Source: Bacillus infantis NRRL B-14911
GTDB lineage: Bacteria; Bacillota; Bacilli; Bacillales; Cytobacillaceae
Reading direction: 5' to 3'
NCBI RefSeq assembly: GCF_000473245.1
Contig: NC_022524.1
Span: forward strand, 2,690,501-2,754,500
DNA length: 64,000 nucleotides
A model generated the notes under the pieces. It searched no databases. It saw only the letters and a list, made by a program, of their open reading frames with translations, and was not told the origin of the DNA. The stretch's first letter is position 1, and each line of letters starts with the position of its first letter. This document shows, piece by piece, positions 24,481-33,186 of this stretch. A program made the translations under genes and the position numbers.

Positions 24481-24708
24481 ATGAAAAAAATGATTGGACC
24501 AGCAAAAATCCATTTTGACGATATTTTCATCGGACAAATCACTGACAGCTCTGGCGTATTCATGGGCAGAAACAGACAGAAGAATTGGTCCTCCGATATA
24601 AATGGCACCTCAGGCTTTGGCTCTGTAGCGGGAGATCTCAATAAGATTTCGGGCAATCTCCACCTTGTCCAGACAGAAGGCAAAAAGGGAAAAGAAAGCT
24701 ATAAATAG
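24481..24708 (+). CDS. GerPA/GerPF-like small protein (plus strand)
   Basis: GGGAGGGGCACGG precedes the ATG. The 75-residue protein follows the cluster's pattern: IHFDDIFIGQITDSSGVFMGRN, a tryptophan (QKNW), then GFGSVAGDLNKISGN. It is the only gene of the cluster on the plus strand; its stop lies one base from the stop of the convergent paralogue at 24710, so the pair may form overlapping 3' ends. Probable spore component. Confidence 0.65.
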   Translation: MKKMIGPAKIHFDDIFIGQITDSSGVFMGRNRQKNWSSDINGTSGFGSVAGDLNKISGNLHLVQTEGKKGKESYK

Positions 24709-24709
24709 G

Positions 24710-24907
24710 CTAAGAACCCTCTTTGCTTCGTGCCACCCGTGTATAATTCCGGCTGATTTTATTCCCTTTTCCCGCCACTTTGCCAAATCCTTCTGAGATT
24801 TTACCGGTATGCTGCCAGTATACTGGTGTATTCTGTCCATAAAATATCCCGGAACTGTTTTGGATCTGATTCACTTTTATCGTTTTAAATCTGATATTGG
24901 CCAACAT
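24710..24907 (-). CDS. GerPA/GerPF-like small protein
   Basis: 65 residues: FKTIKVNQIQNSSGIFYGQN, PVYW, then GFGKVAGKGNKISRN. The pattern SSGIFxGxN-x4-W-x(8)-GFGxVxGxxN is shared with the neighbours. GAGGTGGG directly abuts the ATG, so a TTG one codon later may be the true start. It is convergent with 24481-24708. Confidence 0.65.
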   Translation of the reverse strand: MLANIRFKTIKVNQIQNSSGIFYGQNTPVYWQHTGKISEGFGKVAGKGNKISRNYTRVARSKEGS

Positions 24908-24993
24908 CCCACCTCATCTTCAAAGCCGCCTTTTTCATATTCTTATTTTGCCGGCAAGGAAAATATGACCTTCATCCTGTAAAGCTTTTTCAG

Positions 24994-25022
24994 GAAAAAT
25001 AAAAAGCCCTAGGAAATGGCTT
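24994..25022 (-). terminator. Rho-independent terminator
   Basis: On the minus strand AAGCC, a 9-10 base loop with TTTCCTA, GGGCTTTTTATTTTT. It overlaps the stop of the gene at 25021 and ends the upstream GerPA-like gene pair. Confidence 0.65.
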
Positions 25023-25296
25023 AAAGATCCTGACTGTCATGTTCTTGCCCTTGTTCTTCCTCACCTTCAATCCGGTAAAAGAAGGCATCCATAAAATCGC
25101 TGTCATCAACAATATTGACATTATAGGCTGAGACGTTCTGGCTTCCAGTCACCGACCCGAAGCCTGTATTATCCTTCCTGTTCACCTGCCATCCGGATTG
25201 TGTATTGTCTCCCGTAAAGATGCCGGAATTGGCCGCCATGGAGGTTATATTAATGTTAGTGAATTTTATTGAGATATTCTGTAAAGCTGACTTCAT
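25021..25296 (-). CDS. GerPA/GerPF-like small protein
   Basis: 91 residues. Core FTNINITSMAANSGIFTGDN, GW, then NTGFGSVTGSQNVSAYNVN, followed by an acidic Glu/Gln/Asp tail (GEEEQGQEHD). The gene lies two bases after the GerPA-like gene upstream and has little ribosome site of its own, so it probably relies on coupled translation. Confidence 0.68.
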   Translation of the reverse strand: MKSALQNISIKFTNINITSMAANSGIFTGDNTQSGWQVNRKDNTGFGSVTGSQNVSAYNVNIVDDSDFMDAFFYRIEGEEEQGQEHDSQDL

Positions 25297-25298
25297 CT

Positions 25299-25547
25299 TT
25301 ATATCTGGGAGACAGGCTGAGGATTGATGTTTTCCGGCTGGGCAATCGGCGTATCTGCAACATCCGGATCATTGACAAAACTGAAGTTGCCAAGAGAGGC
25401 AGCGTTGATATATACCCCGTTTCCAGTATTCAATTTCCCTTGAGCGTTCCAGTCCGGCTGGCTGTTCTGCCCCGTGGAAATGATGGAATTGGATGACATG
25501 CTAATAACATTAACCTGATTAAAAATAACCGAAACAGGCAATTCCAT
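25299..25547 (-). CDS. GerPA/GerPF-like small protein
   Basis: 82 residues beginning MELPVSVIFNQVNVISMSSN, then SIISTGQNSQPDWNAQGKLNTGNG, and ending FVNDPDVADTPIAQPENINPQP. The final NDPDVAD motif resembles the IDPDVSDQ end of GerPF. AAGGAGGG is very close to the ATG; a TTG two codons on is an alternative start. First gene of the minus-strand GerPA-like pair. Confidence 0.7.
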   Translation of the reverse strand: MELPVSVIFNQVNVISMSSNSIISTGQNSQPDWNAQGKLNTGNGVYINAASLGNFSFVNDPDVADTPIAQPENINPQPVSQI

Positions 25548-25696
25548 CCCTCCTTTCTGCTTGTAATGCCACTATATGCATGATTAGATCGGTTTGTGTG
25601 CCACGGGCACTCAGGCTTTTACAGAAGCTTCACCACGAATATTCGATTCTGCATCCAAATGATGTTATAATGGATGAAACGGCTCATAAGGGAAGG

Positions 25697-25954
25697 ATGA
25701 CCAATTTGATAACTTCTTACGAGAAAATTACCATTTCCGGAAACAAGTATGCCGAGGTCTTCCTGAATATAACAGAAGACAAACGATTCATTATATCCAT
25801 CCCTTCCATCAGCTGGTCAGCTGAAATCAGCCAGCTGGATGAATTGAAAGAACAATTTAATCATCTCCAGTCGTCACTGAATTTTCATATGTTTGAAGGG
25901 AACACAGAAGAGCTTGCTGCCGCCATTATTAAAGAAGCAGAAAAACATATCTGA
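25697..25954 (+). CDS. Hypothetical protein (about 85 aa)
   Basis: The frame is open from 25580, but the well-composed part begins near MTNLITSYEKITISGNKYAEV. GGGAAGG precedes this ATG closely; the ATG at 25670 or a TTG six bases after it are alternatives. The protein is small and soluble, with strands ending in RFIISIPSISWSAEIS and a C-terminal helix AAAIIKEAEKHI. It faintly recalls YueH-type small proteins, but I do not claim it. Confidence 0.5.
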   Translation: MTNLITSYEKITISGNKYAEVFLNITEDKRFIISIPSISWSAEISQLDELKEQFNHLQSSLNFHMFEGNTEELAAAIIKEAEKHI

Positions 25955-26062
25955 TTCTCTTTTTCAAACCGCCTGGCAGAGTGACTCTGTTAGGTGTATA
26001 AACATCATAAAGCCCCTCGATCCTACCCTACATTCTCTTTTTTTGCTAAAAAACCCATAAAG

Positions 26063-26092
26063 AAAGCACGGAAGAGGATATCCGTGCTTTTT
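26063..26092 (+). terminator. Rho-independent terminator
   Basis: AAAGCACGGA, an 8-base loop, TCCGTGCTTTTT. It follows the hypothetical gene ending at 25954. Confidence 0.8.
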
Positions 26093-26130
26093 CATATTCC
26101 ATTTTTTATCTGCTACGATTGCTAAAGAAT

Positions 26131-26158
26131 AAAGCCCGGAACATAGCCCGGGCTTTAC
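26131..26158 (-). terminator. Rho-independent terminator of the exporter operon
   Basis: Minus strand AAAGCCCGGGCTATGTTCCGGGCTTTATT. It follows the MFS exporter stop by a few bases. Confidence 0.85.
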
Positions 26159-26163
26159 GCTAT

Positions 26164-27624
26164 TTAATTTTCCTGATGCTCAACCTTGACACGCTTAATA
26201 AAGAATGAAGCAATCAATCCCAAGATGGCCACACAAATGGCAAATATAAAAGCATCCTGGATGCCTGCTGTCAATGATAGCGGCAGCAGAGAAGAATCCT
26301 GCGGGTTTGCAGCTTCTTCCATATAGCTCTTTTGGCCCGCTGTCATGATGGAAATCGCGACAGCCGTCCCAATCGCACCGGCTACCTGCTGAAGTGTATT
26401 CATGATAGCCGTTCCGTCTGGATAAAGTTCTGGCGGCAGTTCATTGAGGCCATTTGTCTGAGCCAGCATGAATACCATCGCAATACCAACCATCATGAAG
26501 ATATGCAGCATTACAATATATCCGGCTGACGTATCATTTGTAATTCCGGAGAACGCAAACATGACGATTGTGACAATCACAAGACCGCCGCGGACCAGCC
26601 ATGTGGGACCATATTTATCGAACAAGCGTCCCATTACAGGGGACAGGATTCCATTGACCACTCCTCCGGGCAGCAAAACCAGCCCAGCCGCAAATGTAGT
26701 CAGCAGAAGTGAATTCTGCAAGTAGAGAGGAAGCATGATCATTGAAGATAATATGACCATCATTGCGATCAGCACCATCAGCAGGCCTAAATTGAACATA
26801 GGGTATGAAAAGGTGCGAAGATTGATCATAGGCTGCTTCATCTTTGTCTGGCGGATACAGAAGAGAATCAAACCGACTACTCCAAGCACAAGAGCAAGGA
26901 TAACTTTCGGGCTCCCCCATCCGCCTTCTCCTTCACCGGCACTGCTGAATCCGAATACGATTCCACCGAAACCGATCGTTGATAAAAGGATGGACAGCAG
27001 ATCGATCTTTGGCTTGGTAGGGCTGGAAACATTCTGCATATAAAATAGTCCAAAAATAAGAGCAAGAACAAAGAACGGCAATGAGATCCAGAAAATCCAA
27101 TGCCATGTCAGATTCTGCAGAATCAATCCTGATATCGTCGGTCCGATTGCAGGAGCGAACATAATGACCAGACCGATGATCCCCATCGCCCCTCCCCGCT
27201 TATGCGGTGGTATGATGACAAGAATTGTATTGAACATAAGCGGCAGCAGAAGCGCTGTTCCGATTGCCTGGATGACACGAGCGAGCATCAGGATGCTGAA
27301 CACAGGCGCAATCGCTGCAATGAATGTTCCAATGATTGAGAATACAAGCGATACTGCAAATAGCTGCCTCGTCGTAAACCATTGCAGGAGCAATCCTGAA
27401 ATCGGCACCAATATCCCAAGGGTCAATAAATACCCTGTTGTCAGCCATTGAACGGTAGCTGCATCCGTTTCAAAAATCACAATTAGATCCCTGATTGCCA
27501 TATTCAGGGCGGTTTCACTGAACAGGCCTATAAATCCTGCTATCAGGAAAGAAATAATAATAGGAACCGCTTTGATATCCTTTAATGCATTCGGCGCGGC
27601 TGCGCCTTGGTTAGTACTTTGCAC
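26164..27624 (-). CDS. lmrB: DHA2-family MFS drug exporter, LmrB-like
   Basis: 486 residues with 14 helices (DHA2/EmrB-QacA). Visible motifs are DAATVQWLTTGYLLTLGILVPISGLL (motif D1 and start of motif A), ARVIQAIGTALLLPLMF (motif B) and GIIGLVIMFAPAIGPTISGLIL (motif C, the antiporter motif). It would expel toxic compounds with proton coupling. The gene lies 30 bases after a TetR regulator of LmrA/YxaF type, the arrangement of the B. subtilis lmrAB operon, which gives lincomycin resistance. The drug range here cannot be read from sequence. Confidence 0.85.
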   Translation of the reverse strand: MQSTNQGAAAPNALKDIKAVPIIISFLIAGFIGLFSETALNMAIRDLIVIFETDAATVQWLTTGYLLTLGILVPISGLLLQWFTTRQLFAVSLVFSIIGTFIAAIAPVFSILMLARVIQAIGTALLLPLMFNTILVIIPPHKRGGAMGIIGLVIMFAPAIGPTISGLILQNLTWHWIFWISLPFFVLALIFGLFYMQNVSSPTKPKIDLLSILLSTIGFGGIVFGFSSAGEGEGGWGSPKVILALVLGVVGLILFCIRQTKMKQPMINLRTFSYPMFNLGLLMVLIAMMVILSSMIMLPLYLQNSLLLTTFAAGLVLLPGGVVNGILSPVMGRLFDKYGPTWLVRGGLVIVTIVMFAFSGITNDTSAGYIVMLHIFMMVGIAMVFMLAQTNGLNELPPELYPDGTAIMNTLQQVAGAIGTAVAISIMTAGQKSYMEEAANPQDSSLLPLSLTAGIQDAFIFAICVAILGLIASFFIKRVKVEHQEN

Positions 27625-27654
27625 AATGATTCTCCTCTCAACTTCTGCGCTGCT

Positions 27655-28239
27655 TTACTGGACTCTGAATACATATGTAAAATGTTCAGCTATATTCCGC
27701 AGCGGCTTGCCATTTCCATAGGTGTTAGAAAGCATGACCGCCCCTTCAATCATAGAGCTCACAAGCAGGGCCAGCTCCTTCGACCTCTCCTCAGAAAATC
27801 CGGAAAGCAGCAGTTTTTCTTTGTACAGCGATTGCCATTCATTGTAAGTTTCCTGACAGGCCTGCCGGATTGGCTCACTCGTCAGAGCCGTTTCCGAAGC
27901 AATCAGTCCGATGTGCAGGCCGCTATTTTCATGGCTCAGGGGCACATCAAAGTATGAAGCAATTTTTTCGGCATGATAGCGGAAGGCTGCTGCCGCATCT
28001 TCAGAAGATGCCAGCTCTTTCTTTATCATCGTTTTTATTTCATTTCCAACATGCTTAACAGCTTCCACTGCAATCTCCTCTTTGCCGCCTGGAAAATGAT
28101 AATAAATTGACCCTTTGGGAGCCCCGCTTACCTCTATAATTTGATTCAATCCGGTGCCATTATACCCCTGGCACTTGAATAGATTCGATGCCGCACACAA
28201 AATTGACTCTCGTGTCTTTCGCTTACCCTCCAAATTCAT
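27655..28239 (-). CDS. lmrA: TetR-family regulator, LmrA/YxaF-like
   Basis: 194 residues. The DNA-binding domain is RESILCAASNLFKCQGYNGTGLNQIIEVSGAPKGSIYYHFPGGKEEI, and the TGLNQII-x(5)-PKGSIYYHFPGGKEEI form is that of LmrA/YxaF rather than of generic TetR. The C-terminal ligand domain includes GLHIGLIASETALTSEPIR. It begins the operon with the exporter and probably represses it through the palindrome just upstream. Confidence 0.87.
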   Translation of the reverse strand: MNLEGKRKTRESILCAASNLFKCQGYNGTGLNQIIEVSGAPKGSIYYHFPGGKEEIAVEAVKHVGNEIKTMIKKELASSEDAAAAFRYHAEKIASYFDVPLSHENSGLHIGLIASETALTSEPIRQACQETYNEWQSLYKEKLLLSGFSEERSKELALLVSSMIEGAVMLSNTYGNGKPLRNIAEHFTYVFRVQ

Positions 28240-28255
28240 TCTCCTTTCGGAAAAA

Positions 28256-28305
28256 TTATAACAACCGGTCTAGATAAATTTATAGGAATTCATGAGGAAA
28301 GTCAA
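28256..28305 (-). promoter_or_regulatory. Promoter and candidate LmrA-type operator
   Basis: Minus strand TTGACT (28305-28300), 17 bases, then a TAAATT-like -10, followed by TCTAGACCGGTTGTTATAA. The core TAGACCGGT is near-palindromic and resembles the LmrA/YxaF box (TAGACC-GGTCTA type). Its place just after the -10 suits repression. Confidence 0.5.
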
Positions 28306-28318
28306 CAAAACAAAACTG

Positions 28319-28346
28319 AAAAAGCACATTTTTTTGAATGTGCTCT
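28319..28346 (-). terminator. Rho-independent terminator
   Basis: Minus strand AGCACATT, CAAAAAA loop, AATGTGCTTTTTC. It follows the second permease gene. Confidence 0.8.
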
Positions 28347-28347
28347 G

Positions 28348-29259
28348 TTATATATGAGTTGGCCTGTTAAGTTTTTTCCTATCCTTTAATCCTGCAGACA
28401 GCAGATAGAACGCTACCAGCAGGAGAACATAAGCTGCAAGAGGGAAGATAATGATCCACTGGGAGTGGTAAAGGAAAGAACGCGACTGTCCGATAAGGCC
28501 TGACCACTCATTGGTTATTGATAAATAAATGGTAGGAAAATACTGCTTTTCCGTTCCGCCCAGGAATAAATTAAAGATTCCCAGCTGTCCGATGATGTGC
28601 AGAACCTGGATGCATTCATTTACAAAAATCGCCGAGAAATCAGCCCGCAATGATGGAATGATATGCTTGCGAGAAAGATGCGAACTATTGCCTCCAAGCG
28701 TCCTTGCTGCCTCCACATAAGCCATTTTTTTAAGCTCAAGCGTCTTATTGAAAATAACATTGTAAACCCCATTAATGCCAAGTATGGTCAATAGGGCCCC
28801 TTGTATAAGGGTAAGCTGAAGCGGTGAAAGCTTGGGTTCAATATTGATGCCGAGCATGATGAAATAGATGAAGATAAATATAGGGATCCCGCTGAACAAG
28901 GAAATGTTGTTAAGTACCCCTTTTTTTGTCCGGATCCCCTGAAAGATTCCTAACGCTGCTCCAATCACCAGCCGCAGAAGGGCCACACCCAACACAGTAA
29001 AAATAGTATATTTAGCACCATGCAGCAGGAGGGTCAAGATGTCATAACCCCATTTATCCGTCCCAAAAGGATGCTGCGCAGAAGGCGGAAAAGGCGAACT
29101 TACTAATTTCCTGTTACCTTCTTCATCTATGATATGGTCGATCTTTTTTGATTCGTTTACACCATAGGGTGCAATCTCAGGCCCGGCTAGTGCGGCCAGC
29201 AGGAAGAAGGCAAGCATCAATAAACCTGCGGCTAGTGGAAGATTCCTCCTTTTTTTCAT
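28348..29259 (-). CDS. ABC transporter permease, DppC/OppC-like
   Basis: 303 residues. An N-terminal helix (LPLAAGLLMLAFFLLAALAG) precedes a periplasm-side segment with PSAQHPFGTDKWGYDIL, typical of OppC/DppC. The cytoplasmic coupling loop that docks with the ATPase reads YVEAARTLGGNSSHLSRKHIIPSL (EAA motif). It starts in a four-base overlap with the other permease. No ATPase or binding-protein gene is nearby, so partners must be encoded elsewhere. Cargo unknown. Confidence 0.85.
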   Translation of the reverse strand: MKKRRNLPLAAGLLMLAFFLLAALAGPEIAPYGVNESKKIDHIIDEEGNRKLVSSPFPPSAQHPFGTDKWGYDILTLLLHGAKYTIFTVLGVALLRLVIGAALGIFQGIRTKKGVLNNISLFSGIPIFIFIYFIMLGINIEPKLSPLQLTLIQGALLTILGINGVYNVIFNKTLELKKMAYVEAARTLGGNSSHLSRKHIIPSLRADFSAIFVNECIQVLHIIGQLGIFNLFLGGTEKQYFPTIYLSITNEWSGLIGQSRSFLYHSQWIIIFPLAAYVLLLVAFYLLSAGLKDRKKLNRPTHI

Positions 29260-30122
29260 CTCTGCAGCCCCCTTTCAATCAGCCATAATAATAGCTTTAA
29301 AGTATATAAAGAAACGAGATATAGTAAAAGAAGGCTTAACAAGCTAAAGATAACCAGATTATATTGATACCCAAATTGAATCTGCTGGACAAACAACAGC
29401 GCTGTGATTCCCCTTGTGTTATATAAGTATTCAATAATGAAAAGATTCCCAAGCATGATGCTTAAAATCTTGTGAAGATCTGCTTTCAAGAAAGGAAGCA
29501 CATTTAGGAATACATGAAAGAGATAGATACTCCCCTTTCGTAAGCCCTTAGCTTTCGCAGCCAGTATGTAATCTTCTCCTTTAACTTCATGGCTCCGCTC
29601 TGACAAGGAGCGAAGCAGATAAAACAAGGGAATGATAACAAGAGTAAATATAGGCAGAAATATAGCCGGCTCACTCATGGAAGAAGAAGCCACCTTTACT
29701 GTCTTTATTCCGGTTTCTTTGTGCACAAATACCGTCAGCAGCTGCAAAAGCAGAACAAGAATAAAATCAGGGAGCATTCCAGTGAAACCGAGAACCGCAT
29801 TCAGCAACCTGCCTCCTTTTTCCCATAAAAACACACCAAATAAAACGGACAGAATGACAGCAATCACCGCACTTACAGTCAGATAGAGAAAGGAAGACAG
29901 CCAATATGGGATCAAATCCTCAAGGAGCGGCCTTTCCCGCTCTCCCTGCAAATATAGCCAGGATTCCCCTGACTTCAGCCCTTGAATAAAATCCCTGATT
30001 TCGTCAATCATCGGGATGATACTGAATACCACCTTCGCATCTCCATTATGGAACCCGAGAGGAAGCACTGCCAGAATTATAATGAGCACCACACTCGTCA
30101 GGCTACGAAAAATAGTCGCCAT
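29256..30122 (-). CDS. ABC transporter permease, DppB/OppB-like
   Basis: 288 residues, six helices. The EAA coupling loop is YILAAKAKGLRKGSIYLFHVFLNVLPFLKADL, and LGNLFIIEYLYNTRGITALL matches the OppB/DppB region after it. The N-terminal part is shorter and less canonical than in OppB. It pairs with the DppC-like gene downstream. Together they form the membrane channel of a peptide/nickel-type importer. Confidence 0.85.
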   Translation of the reverse strand: MATIFRSLTSVVLIIILAVLPLGFHNGDAKVVFSIIPMIDEIRDFIQGLKSGESWLYLQGERERPLLEDLIPYWLSSFLYLTVSAVIAVILSVLFGVFLWEKGGRLLNAVLGFTGMLPDFILVLLLQLLTVFVHKETGIKTVKVASSSMSEPAIFLPIFTLVIIPLFYLLRSLSERSHEVKGEDYILAAKAKGLRKGSIYLFHVFLNVLPFLKADLHKILSIMLGNLFIIEYLYNTRGITALLFVQQIQFGYQYNLVIFSLLSLLLLYLVSLYTLKLLLWLIERGLQR

Positions 30123-30326
30123 AAGTACTCCTTCCTATGTATAAAGTCGGTTTCTATTATATATCAAGGGAGGATGCGGCAGGAGGAAATTTAGGAAGGT
30201 TAAAAGATTAAGCGGGTACATAGGGAATCAGGGCTGCAGTGCACTGAGGAACAATATTTTTGCTTGATATGCTGAAGCGATTGCCTTATGTAATTCACTT
30301 GAAGCACTAATTGTTTTTTCGTAGTC

Positions 30327-30707
30327 TGAGTGACTCATGTCTGCTTCTTGAGTCACTCTGTTCAGCTTTCACCCCCATCAGAGTGACTCATCTTCCTCTT
30401 GAGGCACTCTGTGCTGCTTTCACCACCTTCAGACTGACTCATATCCTCTTCTTGAGTCACTCTGTTCGGCTTTCTCCACCACCATGGTGACTCATATCTT
30501 CCTCTTGAGTCACTCTGTGCGGCTTTCACCACCTCCAGAGTGACTCATATCCTCCACTTGAGGCACTCTGCTCTGTTCTCTCTCCATCAGAGTGACTCAT
30601 ATCTTCCTCTTGAAGCGCCCTGCCAGGCTTTCCCCACCATCAAAGTGACTCATATTTCCCTCCAGAGGCACTCTGCCACGTTTCCCCCACCATCAGAGTG
30701 TCTCAAA
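30327..30707. repeat. Tandem hairpin array, 8 units, 51-53 bp period
   Basis: GAGTGACTCA or a close variant begins at 30328, 30381, 30432, 30485, 30538, 30590, 30643 and 30696. Each unit carries the partner TGAGNCACTCTG after 10-11 bases and a linker like CGGCTTTCACCACC. It is the same family as 2390-2771. Bases 30123-30326 hold no gene that I can see. Confidence 0.9.
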
Positions 30708-30717
30708 TGTTAACAAC

Positions 30718-31200
30718 CTATATTTCCCGAAGCTCCTCTGCCCGCTTCCGCATCTCTTCGTAAGTCTCCCCGTTCCTAAAATCCTCAAACTCCAGGCCCA
30801 GACTTTCTACCGCATAGTAAAGGTGCTCCAGCCAGTCATGATCCCTGCATCTGATTGCTTCTTCGCATTCCCTTTCAATATAGGGAGAACTGATTTCTTT
30901 TCCTAAGTCCCTGAAAACCTCAATTGAGTCGAGGGCACCAGGCCAGTTCCTGTCCTGCAGGAGACCTGCCAGCCGCTGCAGCGCGTTTTCATTTCTTGGA
31001 TAGCCTATTTTCCTTATGACTGCTACTCCATTTTCCCAGCAGGCTTTGCCATACTTTGGGATAATCATGCGGACTTTGTCTGCGGGGAGCTGTAATAAGA
31101 TATCAGCCGCTTCTTTTTGAGTTTCTTCAGGAAGATGCCAGTTCAAATTGTAAACATGATAGATGATCTCCTCATCCTCCATATGGATAAATCCGCTCAT
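30718..31200 (-). CDS. DUF5071-like protein
   Basis: ATG at 31200 follows GAGGTGATATTT; 160 residues. A helical, HEAT-like protein: LNWHLPEETQKEAADILLQLP, then PKYGKACWENGVAVIRKIGYPRNENALQRLAGLLQDRNWPG. The phrase around NWPGALDSIEVFRDLG is typical of DUF5071 proteins, some of which act as immunity proteins in other contexts. No toxin gene is adjacent. Function unknown. Confidence 0.7.
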   Translation of the reverse strand: MSGFIHMEDEEIIYHVYNLNWHLPEETQKEAADILLQLPADKVRMIIPKYGKACWENGVAVIRKIGYPRNENALQRLAGLLQDRNWPGALDSIEVFRDLGKEISSPYIERECEEAIRCRDHDWLEHLYYAVESLGLEFEDFRNGETYEEMRKRAEELREI

Positions 31201-31228
31201 AAATATCACCTCGTTACCTATTTTACCA

Positions 31229-31257
31229 GAAAAAGGCTGCGGAATTTCCGCAGCCCT
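31229..31257 (-). terminator. Rho-independent terminator of ggt
   Basis: Minus strand GGCTGCGGAAATTCCGCAGCCTTTTTC. It follows the ggt stop directly. Confidence 0.9.
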
Positions 31258-31264
31258 CTAGTAT

Positions 31265-33040
31265 CTAATGCTTCTTCTTCCCTTTTCCTTTCAGGTCAAC
31301 TCCAATCGCTGCTCCGCTTCTGCTGGAGTCGGCCACTCCCTTGAATATTCCCTGTTTGTGATCAATCAGGATGCTTTGGACATTGCCTATCGTTTCTGGT
31401 TTCTCGCCGAATCGATGGCCCATTTCCTTCAGCCTCTGCAAGGCAGAAACTGGCACCCCTTCTTCAAACCGGTAGGACGATGGGTTATTCGTATAGATCC
31501 TCGGTTCTTCAACTGCAGCTTTCAGTTCCATATCGTACTCTATTGCATGGATGATCGTTTGCAGGACAGAGGTTATGATGGTCGGTCCTCCCGGTGATCC
31601 GACTGTCAGTACCGGCTTGTCATTATCAAAGACGATCGTCGGAGTCATGCTGCTGAGCGGGCGCTTATTAGGCTGGACCTCATTTGCCCCTCCAGGCACA
31701 GCATCAAAATCAGTCAGTTCGTTATTCAGCATCACTCCAAAGCCCGGCACCATGATGCCTGTACCAAAAACCTGCTCAATCGTTGTTGTATAGGAAACCA
31801 CATTCCCCCACCGGTCTGCTACCGTAAAATGGGTGGTTTCCCCATATTGTCTGTCTGCAGGCTGAGCTGCTGCACTGTAATCAGGTTTCCCGCTTTCATA
31901 CTTCCATGGGTCCCCAGCTTCAGGCTTTGTATTCATTTCATCAAGCGATATTAACTGCTGCCGTTCTTTAATATAGTCCTTATCCAGAAGTCCTTTAACT
32001 GGAACCTCAACGAATTCCGGGTCCCCCGCATAAGCTGCCCGGTCTGCATAGGCAAGATGCATGGCTTCTGACATGAGGTGATATTTTTCCCAGGAGCGGA
32101 CTGGATATTGGGAAAGGTCGAAGCCGTCCAGTATTTTGAGCATTTGCAGGAGGAAGACACCGCCTGAGCTTGGCGGAGGCATGCTGGCAATCTGATAGCC
32201 TTGATATTCCCCCCACACAGGCTTGTCTATTGCTGCTTCATATTTTTCTAAATCGTCCTTCACCATTGATCCGCCGAAATCCTGGACAGTCTCGGCAAGG
32301 GCATCCCCAATCGGCCCTTCGTAAAGCGCCTCGCTTCCATCTTTCCTAATTAGCTTAAACGCTTTGGCTAGATCTTTCTGGACCAGGATGTCGCCTTCTT
32401 CCAGCGGCTCGCCTCCTGGGAGAAACACTTCAGCAGCTGCTGACCGGGACAGCTTTTCTTTATTATCTTCTATTGCCGCTGCCAGTACCGGATCGATTGG
32501 AAAACCTTTATCAGCCAGTTTAATAGAAGGCTGGATCAATTTCTTCATAGGGATGGTTCCCCACATATCCAGTGCTTTTTCAAGGCCTTTCAAGGTTCCC
32601 GGTACACCGACTGCTGTTCCGCCCGATGATCGTTCTGCAAAGGGAATCGGCTTTCCTTTTCCATCAAGGAACATATCCGGCTCTGCTCCGGCCGGCGCAC
32701 GCTCACGGCTATTGATGATTGTTGTTTCCTTTGTTTTTCCATCATACACCATCATGAATCCGCCGCCTCCGATGCCTGACATCATCGGCTCAGTTACATT
32801 GAGGGCAAACTGGATTGCCACAGCTGCATCAACCGCGTTTCCGCCTTTCTTCAATACATCAGCCCCAATCTCTGAAGCAAGCGGATGGGCTGTGGCGACC
32901 ATGCCATCCTCACCTACAGCAACTTCGCCATATTTTTCATAAGGGTCCTGTTTATGCTTTGCATCTGCAGCAGCAAGAGGAGCGAATACCAATATAAAAC
33001 TCGACAAATACACAAATAAAACACTGGCGGCTTTTTTCAT
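31265..33040 (-). CDS. ggt: Gamma-glutamyltransferase, secreted
   Basis: 591 residues. A Sec signal peptide (MKKAASVLFVYLSSFILVFAPLAAADA) exports the proenzyme. Landmarks are HPLASEIGADVLKKGGNAVDAAVA, SGIGGGGFMMVYD and the auto-cleavage/catalytic Thr402 at the start of TTHFTVADRWGNVVSYTTTIE, followed by RPLSSMTPTIV and GSPGGPTIITSVLQ, which bind the gamma-glutamyl group. It hydrolyses or transfers gamma-glutamyl from glutathione, glutamine or polyglutamate. Usual length for Bacillus Ggt. It is monocistronic. Confidence 0.95.
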   Translation of the reverse strand: MKKAASVLFVYLSSFILVFAPLAAADAKHKQDPYEKYGEVAVGEDGMVATAHPLASEIGADVLKKGGNAVDAAVAIQFALNVTEPMMSGIGGGGFMMVYDGKTKETTIINSRERAPAGAEPDMFLDGKGKPIPFAERSSGGTAVGVPGTLKGLEKALDMWGTIPMKKLIQPSIKLADKGFPIDPVLAAAIEDNKEKLSRSAAAEVFLPGGEPLEEGDILVQKDLAKAFKLIRKDGSEALYEGPIGDALAETVQDFGGSMVKDDLEKYEAAIDKPVWGEYQGYQIASMPPPSSGGVFLLQMLKILDGFDLSQYPVRSWEKYHLMSEAMHLAYADRAAYAGDPEFVEVPVKGLLDKDYIKERQQLISLDEMNTKPEAGDPWKYESGKPDYSAAAQPADRQYGETTHFTVADRWGNVVSYTTTIEQVFGTGIMVPGFGVMLNNELTDFDAVPGGANEVQPNKRPLSSMTPTIVFDNDKPVLTVGSPGGPTIITSVLQTIIHAIEYDMELKAAVEEPRIYTNNPSSYRFEEGVPVSALQRLKEMGHRFGEKPETIGNVQSILIDHKQGIFKGVADSSRSGAAIGVDLKGKGKKKH

Positions 33041-33186
33041 CTTATCCCTCCTATTGTTGGTTCATTTCTAACTTAAAAGAAGGAAGGCTGGATTGGCAAA
33101 TTTGCGGCTGAATATTTAGAATTTTAAATATTTTTACCCATACAAATTCTATGTAAGTTGGGCCTAATGGCATTGAAAAATCCGAA

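Noticed and set aside
30327-30707. CRISPR array
   Set aside because: Regular spacing suggests one, but the linkers between motifs resemble each other, the repeat is only about 10 bases, and no cas gene is in the window. The same holds for 2390-2771 and 53603-54090.
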